Source: Alcanivorax profundi (GTDB lineage Bacteria; Pseudomonadota; Gammaproteobacteria; Pseudomonadales; Alcanivoracaceae). From it: a DNA stretch of 64,000 nucleotides. Numbering within the stretch: position 1 is the first letter of the stretch; the number at the start of each line of letters is the position of its first letter. Position numbers and translations under genes: made by a program. Location of the stretch: positions 1 through 64,000 of the forward strand of contig NZ_QYYA01000005.1 in the NCBI RefSeq assembly GCF_003597125.1. The letters are read 5' to 3'. Shown here one piece after another: positions 24,617 to 34,221 of this stretch. The notes below the pieces were generated by a model. It saw only the letters and a program-made list of their open reading frames with translations, ran no database searches and was not told the origin of the DNA.

Positions 24617-26173
24617 CTAAATCTGTGATTCGATGGGCAGTAGCGAAAGGCTCCAGACCTTGAAGCGTTGCCATGCGGAGGTCTCCGGGTCGTGATCGAT
24701 GCGGATTGGCTGATTGCCGTTGGCCGCTTTCCACTGAAGATCGCCTTTATCGTCCAGGCTCAATTGCCACGCCGATGACGCCTGTATCCAGTCTTCGAAT
24801 ACCTGACTGAGCTGTTGATTGATCGCTGCGCTATGAATCAGCAGGCCGACCTCGGTGTTCTGGATCAGTGAGCGGCCGTCCAGGTTGATTGAGCCGATGA
24901 AGGTGCGGTCGTCATCGAACACGAAGGTCTTGGCGTGCAGGCTGGCCCGCGAGCTTCCCTTGAACCAGTGGATGCGCTGCTGTTGGCCGGCTTCGGAGCG
25001 CAACTCCCACAACTTGATTTGTTGCTCCAGCAGCGGACGGCGATAGCGGCTGTAGCCACTGTGTACGACGGCCACATCGGTGGTGCTGAGAGAGTTGGTG
25101 AGGATGCGTACATCCATGCCCCGGTCTACCAGGCTGGCCAGGTAATCGACGCCCTTGTCGCCCGGAATGAAATAGGCGGAAGTTAACCAGGCTCTGCCAT
25201 TGCTGCTGTCCAGTTCGTCACGAAGTACATTGCCCAGATAATCCTCTTCCGGTGTGTCATCACGGGCATAGGCTTTTGAGGGCGGGTCGGCGTGGAAGTG
25301 CGCCTCTCCCCAGGCTAGCGGAATTTCGCCGGAGAGAATGGCTTGTCCGAGCATGGAATCTGCCAGTGCCAACGCGAACTCACTGTCGCGCTGGCTGTGC
25401 AGTAAGTCGGCAAGTACGGCACGTAACTCGCCCAGATTCAGGTCGGAATCGTCGGCGTCCAGCAGGTCGCTGGCCGGCACTGAGACCGGGCTGTTCCAGT
25501 ACTGGTCAAAGCTTGCCGCGCCTTCGCGAACCACATCCCCCATGGCAATGATATCGATATCCTGAAAATCCACTTCGGTATTGGAGAAATATTCGTCGGC
25601 CACATTCCGGCCGCCGGTGAGCAATACACTGTGGTCTGCCAGCATGAGCTTGTTATGCATACGGTGGTTGGTGCGGGAGAAACCAAAGGCGAGTTGCAGC
25701 GAGCGGGAGAACCCCGCGCGGCCAGCCACGGGATTGAAAATACGAATGGCAATATTGGGGTGCTGGGCCAGTGTTGATACCTGGGGGTTGTCGATGGGTG
25801 TGCCAATGTCATCCACCAACAAGCGGACCCGGACGCCGCGGTCGGCAGCTTCCAATAGCTTGCTGATGATAAGGCTGCCGCTGACATCGGAGGAAAAAAT
25901 GTAGTACTGAAGGTCAAGTGAAGAGCGGGCCGCTTCAATCATGGCGACTCTGGCAACAAAGGCGGACAGGCCATCGCGGAGCAGGTACAGGCCCGTTTCA
26001 CCCTGGTGCCCGGCCAACAGTTCACGGTTGGCTTCAGCGAGAGGGCCAGTTTGTGGAGCAGGAAGGCTTTCGCTGTGCGGGCGGTGGGTGAGATCGAACT
26101 GGCTATGGGCATGGCAGCCCGTGCATAGCAGTATTGTCAGCAGCAGGGCTGTGTGGCGAATTTGCAAAAGCAT
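24617..26173 (-). CDS. Phospholipase D family lipoprotein (ClsC-like)
   Basis: A 518-residue protein with a lipobox (LLLTILLCTGC, Cys20) and two PLD HxKxxxxD motifs: His173-Lys175-Asp180 in HNKLMLADHSVLLTGGRN, and His413-Lys415-Asp420 in HAKTFVFDDDRTFIGSINLD. Each gives half of the active site. The family includes cardiolipin synthases such as ClsC and phosphatidyltransferases. The lipobox is unusual for a cytoplasmic-membrane synthase and suggests an envelope location with the catalytic face in the periplasm. It has no operon partner: the flanking genes run the opposite way. Substrate is inferred from family only. Confidence 0.85.
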   Translation of the reverse strand: MLLQIRHTALLLTILLCTGCHAHSQFDLTHRPHSESLPAPQTGPLAEANRELLAGHQGETGLYLLRDGLSAFVARVAMIEAARSSLDLQYYIFSSDVSGSLIISKLLEAADRGVRVRLLVDDIGTPIDNPQVSTLAQHPNIAIRIFNPVAGRAGFSRSLQLAFGFSRTNHRMHNKLMLADHSVLLTGGRNVADEYFSNTEVDFQDIDIIAMGDVVREGAASFDQYWNSPVSVPASDLLDADDSDLNLGELRAVLADLLHSQRDSEFALALADSMLGQAILSGEIPLAWGEAHFHADPPSKAYARDDTPEEDYLGNVLRDELDSSNGRAWLTSAYFIPGDKGVDYLASLVDRGMDVRILTNSLSTTDVAVVHSGYSRYRRPLLEQQIKLWELRSEAGQQQRIHWFKGSSRASLHAKTFVFDDDRTFIGSINLDGRSLIQNTEVGLLIHSAAINQQLSQVFEDWIQASSAWQLSLDDKGDLQWKAANGNQPIRIDHDPETSAWQRFKVWSLSLLPIESQI

Positions 26174-26255
26174 GATGTGTTTTTATCTGGCAAGTCTGCG
26201 ATTATCAAAGCCCAGTGTGGAGAAAATTTCAATTCCGGCGGCGAGGAACCCCTGA

Positions 26256-27440
26256 ATGCTCAAGCGAATTACGCTAATCGCCTGCATGGTAACCACCGCT
26301 AGCCCGGTCAGTGCCGACTTTTTTCGCGATTACATGATTGATCCGGAAGACGGTATGTTGGACAGCAGCCGCTTTCTGTCGGAATTACCCATGAGCTTTA
26401 TGCCGGTTCCTGTGGTTATCACCGAGCCGGCGGTGGGTAATGGGTTGGGCATTGTCGGCGTGTTTTTCCACGAGAGTGACGAACAAAAAGCGATGCGGGT
26501 AGACGGTGATGCCCCAGCCATTCTGCCCAACAACATTAGTATCTTGGGTGTTGCCGCGACCGAGAATGGCACCCGGGGGGTGGCCGCCGGGCACCTGGGC
26601 TTCTGGCGCAATGACACTATCCGTTATCGGGGGTTTGCTCTGGTGCCGGACCTGAACCTGGATTTTTATACCTTTGCCGGGCACACCATTGACCGGCCGG
26701 TAGAGTTGAATCTCAAGGGGCCGGCTGCATTGCAGGAACTGAAGTTCCGGGTGGCAGCTAGCCCGTGGATGGTGGGGGTGCGGCAGTCTTACCGGCAGGT
26801 CGAGCTGGATCTGGCGGAAGATATCCAACTTCCCAATCCACGCTTGAATGCGGCGGTAAACCAGTTTCTGGATAACCACCTGGGAGACAAGATTCGTACC
26901 TCTGGCCTGGGCGTGCTGGCGGAATATGATTCCCGGGATAACCCGATGGCGCCGCAAGACGGGCTGTATTACGCCGCCAATTACGTCTGGTATGGCGACA
27001 GTATCGGCAGCGATCTGAACTACGGAAGTTATACGCTGGAAGGATTGAACTACTGGAACGTCAATGAGCATTTCAATTTTGCCCTGCGCTTTCAGTATGA
27101 CGGTGTAGATGCCGGTGACAGTGCGAGGCTTCCTCCCTATGTGTTGCCCTTTGTCGATTTGCGCGGTATCCCGGCGGTGCGCTATCAGGGCAAGGCGGTG
27201 GCGGTGGCGGAAATTGAAGCCACCTGGAAAGCGAGCATGCGCTGGCGGTTCAATGCTTTTTCGGGCGGTGGTCGCGCGGCAGAAAGTGCCAGTGAATTAT
27301 CCGAAGCAGAAGTCGCTAATAATTATGGCGCAGGGTTCCGCTATTTGATGGCCCGCCGTTATGGCATGACCATGGGGGTCGATGTGGCGCGAGGCCCAGA
27401 AGAGACTGCCTGGTATATTCAGGCAGGCTCAAGCTGGTGA
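26256..27440 (+). CDS. Omp85/BamA-type outer-membrane barrel protein
   Basis: A 394-residue protein with signal peptide (MLKRITLIACMVTTASPVSA). No POTRA domains precede the barrel, so it is shorter than BamA or TamA. The part from about residue 215 (LGVLAEYDSRDNPMAPQDGLYYAANYVW) has the surface-antigen D15 pattern with DSRDNPMAPQ and ends in an aromatic residue (QAGSSW), the usual C-terminal signal for barrel insertion. It resembles the family of short BamA-like proteins that may take up or export small molecules, but no ligand can be named. The gene is divergent from the PLD gene with an 82-bp gap. Confidence 0.8.
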   Translation: MLKRITLIACMVTTASPVSADFFRDYMIDPEDGMLDSSRFLSELPMSFMPVPVVITEPAVGNGLGIVGVFFHESDEQKAMRVDGDAPAILPNNISILGVAATENGTRGVAAGHLGFWRNDTIRYRGFALVPDLNLDFYTFAGHTIDRPVELNLKGPAALQELKFRVAASPWMVGVRQSYRQVELDLAEDIQLPNPRLNAAVNQFLDNHLGDKIRTSGLGVLAEYDSRDNPMAPQDGLYYAANYVWYGDSIGSDLNYGSYTLEGLNYWNVNEHFNFALRFQYDGVDAGDSARLPPYVLPFVDLRGIPAVRYQGKAVAVAEIEATWKASMRWRFNAFSGGGRAAESASELSEAEVANNYGAGFRYLMARRYGMTMGVDVARGPEETAWYIQAGSSW

Positions 27441-27452
27441 GGGTGGGGTTCC

Positions 27453-27764
27453 CTAGTCTTCGCGGTTTTTATCCATATTGCGGTTAGCTGCTTCGGCGTC
27501 TTCCAGGGCGGCAAACTGTTCAGAGATCAGGCTGCCAATTTCCTGGTTTACCTTTCGAATCGTGTCGTAGACCATGCCGATGGTCTTGCGTTGTTTCTCC
27601 TTGAAAGAACCTGCCTGCTCTTCAAACAATCCGAGCTTCTCCAGTGCATCAAACGGCAGGCCGGCAATATGCTGATGAACGTCTTCCACGGTGGTGGCGC
27701 CGTCTTCGATGGCTTCCTGAATCATGTCCTTGAGCAGTTCTGCCCGTTGCAGGGTTTTTTTCAT
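27453..27764 (-). CDS. Conserved small helical protein of unknown function
   Basis: A 103-residue all-helical acidic protein (AELLKDMIQEAIEDGATTVEDVHQHIAGLP, then GLFEEQAGSFKEKQRKTIGM). It has no membrane segment or signal peptide. The charged pattern with heptad-like spacing from about residue 50 suggests a dimeric coiled-coil. It converges with the barrel gene, 12 bp apart. No family name recognised. Confidence 0.65.
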   Translation of the reverse strand: MKKTLQRAELLKDMIQEAIEDGATTVEDVHQHIAGLPFDALEKLGLFEEQAGSFKEKQRKTIGMVYDTIRKVNQEIGSLISEQFAALEDAEAANRNMDKNRED

Positions 27765-27961
27765 GGTTATGCGTCACGGTGATGAGAGTGGGTTCAATGT
27801 AGCGAAAAGCGGACAGGGGGGCCATCTTGTGAATGACTTTTCTGACCGATTGTCTGACGTAATAAGCCGTTACATCCTTGCTGGTTGACCGCGTTCATGA
27901 AATGGGGTCACTCTGAAAACGGGTTCATCATCGAATCCTGATCGAAACACGGAGTGCGATT

Positions 27962-28246
27962 ATGGAAACTGTGAAAAACATGATTGCCGATATCAAAGGC
28001 AAGCTGGATGAACTGGAAGCAGAATTGATGCAGATCGAAAAAATCGGGGTGGGCGCCAATGGCGATACCAACACCGAAGCCGAACGTCACCGTCTTGCCT
28101 TGCAGGATGTGTTGGTAGATCTGCAGCAACGCATTGATGAATATCACGAACTGGCCGGCATGGACGACGATGGTGGCCAAACCAACTGGCAGCAGATGGA
28201 TCGGGATCTGATGGATCTCAACAATGATCTTTATGGGGCGAATTAG
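27962..28246 (+). CDS. Small coiled-coil protein of unknown function
   Basis: A 94-residue acidic protein. Residues 1-60 show heptad spacing (METVKNMIADIKGKLDELEA, then RHRLALQDVLVDLQQRIDEYHEL) and the tail is DDDGGQTNW followed by a short helix. No signal peptide, membrane segment or cysteine is seen. The ATG is preceded by ACGGAGTGCGAT, a GGAG placed seven bases away. The gene is followed by a GNAT gene but with its own gap, so no operon is claimed. Unknown function. Confidence 0.65.
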   Translation: METVKNMIADIKGKLDELEAELMQIEKIGVGANGDTNTEAERHRLALQDVLVDLQQRIDEYHELAGMDDDGGQTNWQQMDRDLMDLNNDLYGAN

Positions 28247-28325
28247 CCTCTCGTCGATACTTTTTTGACGCGTCTGATGTCCTGATCCTCAGGGCTCGGG
28301 CGCTGTCCTTATTTGCAGGAAATGC

Positions 28326-28838
28326 ATGACTTCCTCGACCGGGATTACGGTGCAGGCCGAGGTGGCAGATGATGTGGCTGCCATCCATTCGCTGACGGCG
28401 CAGGCGTTTGAAAACGTGCCCTACAGTGACCAGCGTGAGCCCTTGATTGTTGATGCCCTGCGGGACCAGCAAGCCCTGACCCTGTCGCTGGTGGCGCATG
28501 CCGGGGATGAACGGGTCGGGCATATCGCTTTTTCCCCGGTTACCCTGTCGGATGGCGCGTCGGGCTGGTTTGGTCTGGGGCCCGTGTCGGTGTTGCCTTC
28601 TCGGCAAGGCGAAGGGATCGGCAGCGAACTGGTGCTGGCGGGACTGGAGCAACTCAAGGCGCGGGGAGCGCAGGGCTGTGTGCTGTTGGGAGACCCCAAC
28701 TGGTACAAGCGCTTCGGCTTTGTCGCGACCCCCCTGGTGCGTTTGCCCGGTGTGCCTGCCGAGTATTTTCAGGCGTTGCTGTTAAGCGGTGAATGGCCGG
28801 ATGCAGACGTGCATTACCATCCGGCCTTCAACGCCTGA
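28326..28838 (+). CDS. GNAT N-acetyltransferase (YhbS-like)
   Basis: A 170-residue protein with an AGGAA before the ATG. The acetyl-CoA pyrophosphate-binding loop is visible as LPSRQGEGIGSELV (about 98-111), preceded by the strand WFGLGPVSVLP. The C-terminal half with GCVLLGDPNWYKRFGF is typical of the YhbS branch of GNAT enzymes. It transfers an acetyl group from acetyl-CoA to an amine; the acceptor is unknown. The next gene, nhaD, converges on it. Confidence 0.85.
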   Translation: MTSSTGITVQAEVADDVAAIHSLTAQAFENVPYSDQREPLIVDALRDQQALTLSLVAHAGDERVGHIAFSPVTLSDGASGWFGLGPVSVLPSRQGEGIGSELVLAGLEQLKARGAQGCVLLGDPNWYKRFGFVATPLVRLPGVPAEYFQALLLSGEWPDADVHYHPAFNA

Positions 28839-28871
28839 GCGGCAGCCGCGGAGGTGTTCCCGCCGGCCCGG

Positions 28872-30101
28872 TTACACCAACGAACCCAGCCCCAGCACCG
28901 CAAAGAAGCCCACACTATAGGCCACCAGCAGGTAGCCGAAATAACGCAGATAGCTGGCGAATGTCAGCGCTTCAACTTTGCTCATGGCAATCACCCCGGC
29001 GGCAGAACCGATCACCAGCAGGGCGCCGCCCACGCCGACGGAATAGGTCAGTGACAGCCATTCCGGCAGGGTCATTTCTATCCCTGAATTCAGTAATGCA
29101 GCCGTCAGTGGCACGTTGTCGAACAGTGCCGACGCCAGCCCGACCAGGAAGTTGGCTGCCACGGGGGGCATTACGTCGTACAGCGCCGGGAAGTAGGCCA
29201 GCATGCCGAGTTCCTTGAGCATTCCCACCAGCAGCAGTACCCCGAGGAAGAACAGCAGGGTGTCGAATTCGATCTTGCGGATGTATTCCAGTATCGGCTC
29301 ATCCTTGTTCATGAACTGCACCACCATGAACATCAGTGACAGGCCAAACAGGAAGCACAGTACCGGTGGAATACCGAAGGCCACATTGGCGGCAATGGTG
29401 CCAAGAATGGTGGCGAAAAACAGCAGCGCGATGACCTTGTCGCCGCGATCGATGACGGTGCTCTGCTTTTCGATCTGCACGTCACCGCTGAGACCAAAAG
29501 ACAGCATCACCGCCAGGACCGCCACGGCACCGGCGGCGGGCAGGCTCAGCATCAGCAAGTCGGGAATTTCCACCTTGCCCGCCAGAAAGATCATCAGGGT
29601 GGTGACGTCGCCGGTGATCAGCGCGGTACCACCGGCATTCACCGAGAACACCACCAGCACAATGTAGCGCAGCAGCTTTTTGGCCGACAGGTTCAGGTTC
29701 ATGAGCACGGCGATACACACCAGCGTGGCGGTAATGTTGTCGGCCATGGACGAGAACAGGAACGCAAACAGACCGGTAAGCAACATCAGTTTGCGTTCAC
29801 TGATGCGCGAGGGCAGCAGTTTATTGACGATGCTGTCGATGATGCCCTTGCCGGACAGGTAGGCCACAAACGTCATGGCGGCCATCAGGAACAGCCACAA
29901 GGTAGCGATATCCAGCAGGTTTTCGTTGAGGCTTTCCATCAGTGCTTCATGGCTCAGGTGGCCGGGCGGGGCAATAAAAAACAGCAGCCAGGCAAAGGAA
30001 CCGAAGAACAGTGTGGTTTTGGCCTTGTCGATATGGACGATATCTTCGATGACGATGGACACAAAGCCCAGCGCCACCAGGATCAGCAGAAGGGTGGTCA
30101 T
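28872..30101 (-). CDS. nhaD: Na+/H+ antiporter, NhaD family
   Basis: A 409-residue polytopic membrane protein with about eleven to twelve helices. The start (LVSIVIEDIVHIDKAKTTLF-like region, residues about 13-33) matches NhaD, and two polar interior loops fit its ion-transporter superfamily: SSMADNITATLVCIAVLMN and ASALFDNVPLTAALLNSG. NhaD exchanges internal Na+ or Li+ for protons and is common in marine and alkaliphilic bacteria. It is slightly shorter than the longer NhaD proteins, which carry an extra N-terminal region. Divergent from the iron-regulated locus. Confidence 0.85.
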   Translation of the reverse strand: MTTLLLILVALGFVSIVIEDIVHIDKAKTTLFFGSFAWLLFFIAPPGHLSHEALMESLNENLLDIATLWLFLMAAMTFVAYLSGKGIIDSIVNKLLPSRISERKLMLLTGLFAFLFSSMADNITATLVCIAVLMNLNLSAKKLLRYIVLVVFSVNAGGTALITGDVTTLMIFLAGKVEIPDLLMLSLPAAGAVAVLAVMLSFGLSGDVQIEKQSTVIDRGDKVIALLFFATILGTIAANVAFGIPPVLCFLFGLSLMFMVVQFMNKDEPILEYIRKIEFDTLLFFLGVLLLVGMLKELGMLAYFPALYDVMPPVAANFLVGLASALFDNVPLTAALLNSGIEMTLPEWLSLTYSVGVGGALLVIGSAAGVIAMSKVEALTFASYLRYFGYLLVAYSVGFFAVLGLGSLV

Positions 30102-30280
30102 GAGGGGCGTCTCGCAAGGTAATGGGCTGCAGGGCAGCAGGGGGAGCGCGGCGCCATTCTAGGGCGTTTGTGAATGCAGTTCACTAAAATACTCCCTGTA
30201 TAGGCCCGAATCCTGCCATGAAAGTGGCCTCTGGTTGCGTGGCAGTGCGCATTTTTTCGTCGTTGCCTCTTTCAATCAAT

Positions 30281-30299
30281 GAGAATAATTCGCATTATG
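30281..30299 (+). promoter_or_regulatory. Fur-box-like operator
   Basis: GAGAATAATTCGCATTATG, 57 bp before the imelysin start, matches the classical 19-bp Fur consensus at 13 positions by my count, including the right-half CATTAT and left-half GANAAT. This places the imelysin operon under probable iron-dependent repression. Confidence 0.65.
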
Positions 30300-30356
30300 T
30301 GCCCCTATTGGGGGCTCAAGGCCCGTTTTGCTGTTCACGCATACTGAGGAATTTCT

Positions 30357-31640
30357 ATGTTGACCCGTGTTGCCGCCGGGGGGCTGATGCTGTCCTCCCT
30401 GTTCCTGTCTGCCTGTAGCGATCAGCCCAAGGTGGAAGAAAAGGCTGCCCCGTATGAAGCGGCCCAGGCTCGGGACGTGATCAGCCATTATGCGGACCTG
30501 GCGCTGGCTGGTTACAGCGATGCCCTGGCGCAAGCCCGCGAATTGCAGGCGACTATCAACACCCTGCTGGACTCTCCGGACGAAGAGAATCTGGCCGCAG
30601 CCCGGGCCGCCTGGCGTGATGCCCGGGTCCCCTACATGCAGACCGAGGTCTTTCGTTTCGGCAATAGCGTGGTGGATGAGTGGGAAGGGCAGGTAAATGC
30701 CTGGCCGCTGGATGAAGGGCTGATTGATTATGTGGACGACAGCTATCAGGCGGTGATGGGCAACCCTGGTGCCCGCGCCAATATCATTGCCAGTGAGTCG
30801 CTGACCATTGGTGAGCAGCGCCTGGATCTGACCGACCTGAATGCTGACCTGCTGGCCAGCCTGAATGAGCTGGGCGGTTCCGAGGCCAATGTGGCCACCG
30901 GTTACCACGCCATCGAGTTTTTGCTTTGGGGCCAGGACCTGAACGGTACCGAGGCAGGGGCGGGCGAGCGTCCGGCCACGGACTTCGCGCTGGGCGAGGA
31001 AGCGACCGGTGGCAATAACGAGCGTCGCCGTGCCTACCTTCAGGTGGTGACGGATCTGCTGATCAGCGACCTGGAAACCATGGTGGCCGTATGGCAGCCG
31101 GAACAGGAAAACTATCGCGCCGAATTGCTGGCGGACACCCCGGAAAACGGCCTGCGCAAAATGCTGTTCGGCATGGGTAGCCTGTCTCTGGGCGAGCTGG
31201 CGGGTGAGCGCATGAAGGTGGCGCTGGCGGCACACTCCCCGGAAGACGAGCACGATTGTTTCAGTGACAACACCCACTTTTCGCACTTCTATAATGGCAA
31301 GGGCATCCAGAACGTGTATCTGGGGGAGTATCAGCAGGTCAATGGAGAGACCCTCAGCGGGCCCTCTCTGAGCGATCTGGTCGCCGCCAATGACCCGGCG
31401 GTGGACAGTCAGCTGAAGCAGGCTTTTGAGGCCAGTGAAGCGGCCCTCCAGGCTCTGGTGGACAGTGCCAACACTGGCGTTCACTTCGATCAGCTGATTG
31501 CACCGGGTAATGCGCAAGGCGCTGCCACTGTGAACGCGGCTATCGATTCCCTGGTAACCCAGACCACGGGCATTGAAAAGGCTGCGCTGGTGTTAAACAT
31601 TCAGGCGTTGAACCCGGACACGGCCGATCACGAGTTCTGA
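30357..31640 (+). CDS. Imelysin family lipoprotein (IrpA-like iron-regulated protein)
   Basis: A 427-residue protein with a lipobox (LMLSSLFLSAC). It has the imelysin fold with the GxHxxE motif intact: GYHAIEFLLWG, His184 and Glu187. Imelysin-family proteins are envelope proteins induced by iron starvation and thought to take part in iron uptake; they are not proven peptidases despite the family name. A Fur-box-like site precedes it. It is first in a four-gene run ending in DUF1513: the classic imelysin, di-haem, imelysin, DUF1513 arrangement of marine bacteria. Confidence 0.85.
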   Translation: MLTRVAAGGLMLSSLFLSACSDQPKVEEKAAPYEAAQARDVISHYADLALAGYSDALAQARELQATINTLLDSPDEENLAAARAAWRDARVPYMQTEVFRFGNSVVDEWEGQVNAWPLDEGLIDYVDDSYQAVMGNPGARANIIASESLTIGEQRLDLTDLNADLLASLNELGGSEANVATGYHAIEFLLWGQDLNGTEAGAGERPATDFALGEEATGGNNERRRAYLQVVTDLLISDLETMVAVWQPEQENYRAELLADTPENGLRKMLFGMGSLSLGELAGERMKVALAAHSPEDEHDCFSDNTHFSHFYNGKGIQNVYLGEYQQVNGETLSGPSLSDLVAANDPAVDSQLKQAFEASEAALQALVDSANTGVHFDQLIAPGNAQGAATVNAAIDSLVTQTTGIEKAALVLNIQALNPDTADHEF

Positions 31641-31670
31641 AAACGATTCTCTTTAAGATCTGGTAAGATG

Positions 31671-31694
31671 GCGCCGCCCCTTGGGCGGCGCTTT
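31671..31694 (+). terminator. Hairpin between imelysin and di-haem genes, possible weak terminator
   Basis: GCGCCGCCC and GGGCGGCGC form a strong stem with a three-base loop, followed by CTTTG only. The short T run makes it a weak terminator or a transcript-processing hairpin that could reduce expression of the downstream genes. Confidence 0.4.
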
Positions 31695-31736
31695 GCTGTG
31701 GCCGCCTGATCCCCTGGTTCCTGAAGGAAGAGTGTC

Positions 31737-33137
31737 TTGCGTTATCTGCTGCCCACCTTGCCCCTGATCGCCCTGTTGGCCGCCTGCGATTCCGGCCCCA
31801 CCTTTACCGAGGCTGAACCAGGCGAACACCTGTCAGCGGGGGAGGCCACGGTCACCAAGACCGACCACAACGCCTTTTCGTTGCCGCTGGCGAACCTGTC
31901 TCCGTCCCGCCGGCTGGATTTCAGTGTGGGCAACAGCTTCTTCCGTAACCCGTGGGTGATCGCACCGGCCTCCACCGATGCCCGTGATGGCCTGGGGCCG
32001 CTGTTTAACACCAACGCCTGCCAGAACTGCCATATCAAGGATGGCCGCGGCCACCCGCCGGGGCCGGACGCGAAGCAGGCGGTGTCGATGCTGGTGCGCT
32101 TGTCGGTGCCGGCCGGTGAGGCAGATGATCTGACCCAGAGTGGGTTGCTGCCCGAGCCTCACTATGGCGGCCAGTTCCAGGATGCGGCGATTCCCGGCAT
32201 CGAACCGGAAGGTCGGGTGCGGGTGGACTATGAGCCGGTGGTGATGACGTTTGCGGACGGCCATGAAGTATCGCTGCGCAAGCCGAAGCTGACGTTCAGC
32301 AATCTGGCCTACGGCGAGATGCATCCCGCTACCTTGTTTTCCGCCCGTATCGCGCCACCGGTGATTGGACTGGGGCTGCTGGAATCGATCAGTGACAAAG
32401 ACCTGCTGGCCCATGCCGATCCTGAGGATGACGATGGCGATGGCATCAGTGGCCGCGCTAATCTGGTCTGGGATCGGGCCACTGAAACCACCCGCATCGG
32501 CCGCTTTGGCTGGAAGGCCGGCCAGCCCAGCCTGCGCCAGCAGAATGCGGAAGCCTTTGCCAACGACATGGGGCTGACCAGCCATCTGGTGCCCACGGAT
32601 TCCTGCGCTCCCAGCCAGACCGAATGCCTGGCCCTGCCTCATGGCGGCGTGCCAGAGGTGAGCGACAGCATTCTCGACAACGTGACCTTCTATACCCGTA
32701 ACCTGGCCGTGCCTGCCCGCCGTAATGTGGGGGATCCGCAGGTGCTGGCGGGCAAGACCCTGTTCTTCCAGGCTAATTGCCAGGGCTGTCACGTGCCCAG
32801 CTACACCACCGCCGCAGAGGCCGCCGAGCCGGAGCTGGCCAACCAGACCATTCGCCCCTACACCGACCTGCTGCTTCATGACATGGGGCCGGGGCTGGCG
32901 GATGGTCGCCCGGAGTTCCTGGCCAATGGCCAGGAATGGCGCACCCCGCCGCTGTGGGGGATCGGCCTTACCGAGGCGGTCAACGGGCATACCCAGCTGC
33001 TGCATGACGGCCGTGCCCGTAACCTGATGGAAGCGATTCTGTGGCATGACGGAGAAGCGGCCGCATCCCGGGACCAGGTGCTGAGCTTTGATGCCGAGCA
33101 GCGTGCCGCGCTGCTGGCATTCCTGAATTCGTTGTAA
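31737..33137 (+). CDS. Di-haem oxidoreductase family lipoprotein (DUF1111/thiol oxidoreductase)
   Basis: TTG at 31737 with GAAGGAAG seven bases upstream gives 466 residues. The lipobox LIALLAAC is followed by a c-type cytochrome with two haem-binding CxxCH motifs: Cys95-Cys98-His99 (CQNCH) and Cys348-Cys351-His352 (CQGCH). The di-haem oxidoreductase family is found next to imelysin genes in iron-uptake loci and may oxidise or reduce iron or a peptide partner; the reaction is not known. The family was formerly called thiol oxidoreductase. It sits 10 bp before the second imelysin. Confidence 0.88.
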   Translation: MRYLLPTLPLIALLAACDSGPTFTEAEPGEHLSAGEATVTKTDHNAFSLPLANLSPSRRLDFSVGNSFFRNPWVIAPASTDARDGLGPLFNTNACQNCHIKDGRGHPPGPDAKQAVSMLVRLSVPAGEADDLTQSGLLPEPHYGGQFQDAAIPGIEPEGRVRVDYEPVVMTFADGHEVSLRKPKLTFSNLAYGEMHPATLFSARIAPPVIGLGLLESISDKDLLAHADPEDDDGDGISGRANLVWDRATETTRIGRFGWKAGQPSLRQQNAEAFANDMGLTSHLVPTDSCAPSQTECLALPHGGVPEVSDSILDNVTFYTRNLAVPARRNVGDPQVLAGKTLFFQANCQGCHVPSYTTAAEAAEPELANQTIRPYTDLLLHDMGPGLADGRPEFLANGQEWRTPPLWGIGLTEAVNGHTQLLHDGRARNLMEAILWHDGEAAASRDQVLSFDAEQRAALLAFLNSL

Positions 33138-33147
33138 GGAGTGGATC

Positions 33148-34170
33148 ATGCGTAGTGCGATTGTACTTGGCTGTGTCGTCCTGCTGGCGGCGTGCAGCAA
33201 CCCCCGACAGGAAGTGACCAGCCAGCTGGCGCAGCAAGTATTGCTCCCTGCCCATCAGCAGTGGCATGACCGTAATGCTGCACTGGTTCAGGCGGTGAAG
33301 GGGTTCTGTGAGGGCGACGCTGAGCGTACCTCAGTGGCGCAGGCGTTTATGGCCAGTCAGCAGGGCTGGTCTTACCTGCAGCCGCTGATGGTGGGGCCGC
33401 TGTCAGAAGGCAATCGTAGCTGGCAGGTGCAGTTCTACCCGGACAAACGCAACATGGTTGCGCAGCAGGCTGAGGCCTTGCTCGACAGTCATGATCCGCT
33501 CACCCAGCAGGCGCTTGATGGCGCCAGTGTGGTGGTGCAAGGGCTTACCGCATTTGAATACGTGCTGTTTGATGACAGCGTGGAACTGCAGGCGGACAAG
33601 GCACGCTATTGCCCGATGCTGATGGGCATTGCCCATCACCAGCAGGGCTTGTCCGGCGAGGTGATGGCACTGTGGGAGGAGGCCGGTGGCATGCTGGCCC
33701 AGCTAACGGATTTCCCCAATGACCGTTACGCCAGCGCTGAAGACGCTCTGGGCGGTGTGTTACGCGTGCAGATCACCGGTGTGGATGTGCTCAAGAAAAA
33801 ACTGGGCACCCCCATGGGGCGCCTGAATCAGGGGGTGGCCCAGCCGTATCAGGCGGAGGCCTGGCGCAGCCGGCAATCGGTGGCCAGCCTGCAGGCCTCT
33901 TTGGCAGGAGCCCAGGCCGTGTGGGAGCGGGTGCGCTCACTGGTCAGTGATGGCGAGCTGGCAGGCAAGATCGATCAAGCCTATGCCGAGACCCGCGACA
34001 AGTTGGAGGCATTGCCGGCGCCGTTGTTCGAGCTGGTACAGGATCCGGCCAATCAGCCGTTACTCCAGGACCTGTATCGCAGTCTGGATACCCTGGAAAC
34101 CCTGCAACAGGCCGAGCTGGCCAGTGATCTGGGTATCCAGATCGGCTTTAACGCCAACGACGGAGATTGA
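33148..34170 (+). CDS. Second imelysin family lipoprotein
   Basis: A 340-residue protein with lipobox VVLLAAC. The imelysin fold is present but the GxHxxE motif has become GLTAFE, so the histidine is replaced by threonine while the glutamate stays. Only the first imelysin of this locus keeps the full motif; this paralogue may be structural or bind a different ligand. Operon position right after the di-haem gene (10 bp) supports a shared role in iron handling at the envelope. Confidence 0.82.
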   Translation: MRSAIVLGCVVLLAACSNPRQEVTSQLAQQVLLPAHQQWHDRNAALVQAVKGFCEGDAERTSVAQAFMASQQGWSYLQPLMVGPLSEGNRSWQVQFYPDKRNMVAQQAEALLDSHDPLTQQALDGASVVVQGLTAFEYVLFDDSVELQADKARYCPMLMGIAHHQQGLSGEVMALWEEAGGMLAQLTDFPNDRYASAEDALGGVLRVQITGVDVLKKKLGTPMGRLNQGVAQPYQAEAWRSRQSVASLQASLAGAQAVWERVRSLVSDGELAGKIDQAYAETRDKLEALPAPLFELVQDPANQPLLQDLYRSLDTLETLQQAELASDLGIQIGFNANDGD

Positions 34171-34221
34171 TTCCGCTCCACGTTTTTCGGTGCGGTTCCA
34201 TGGGCCAGGCGGGAGAGAGTC

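Noticed and set aside
31833-33200. 455-residue minus-strand frame opposite the di-haem oxidoreductase
   Set aside because: It is an antisense shadow; the plus strand has two CxxCH motifs, a lipobox and a ribosome site.
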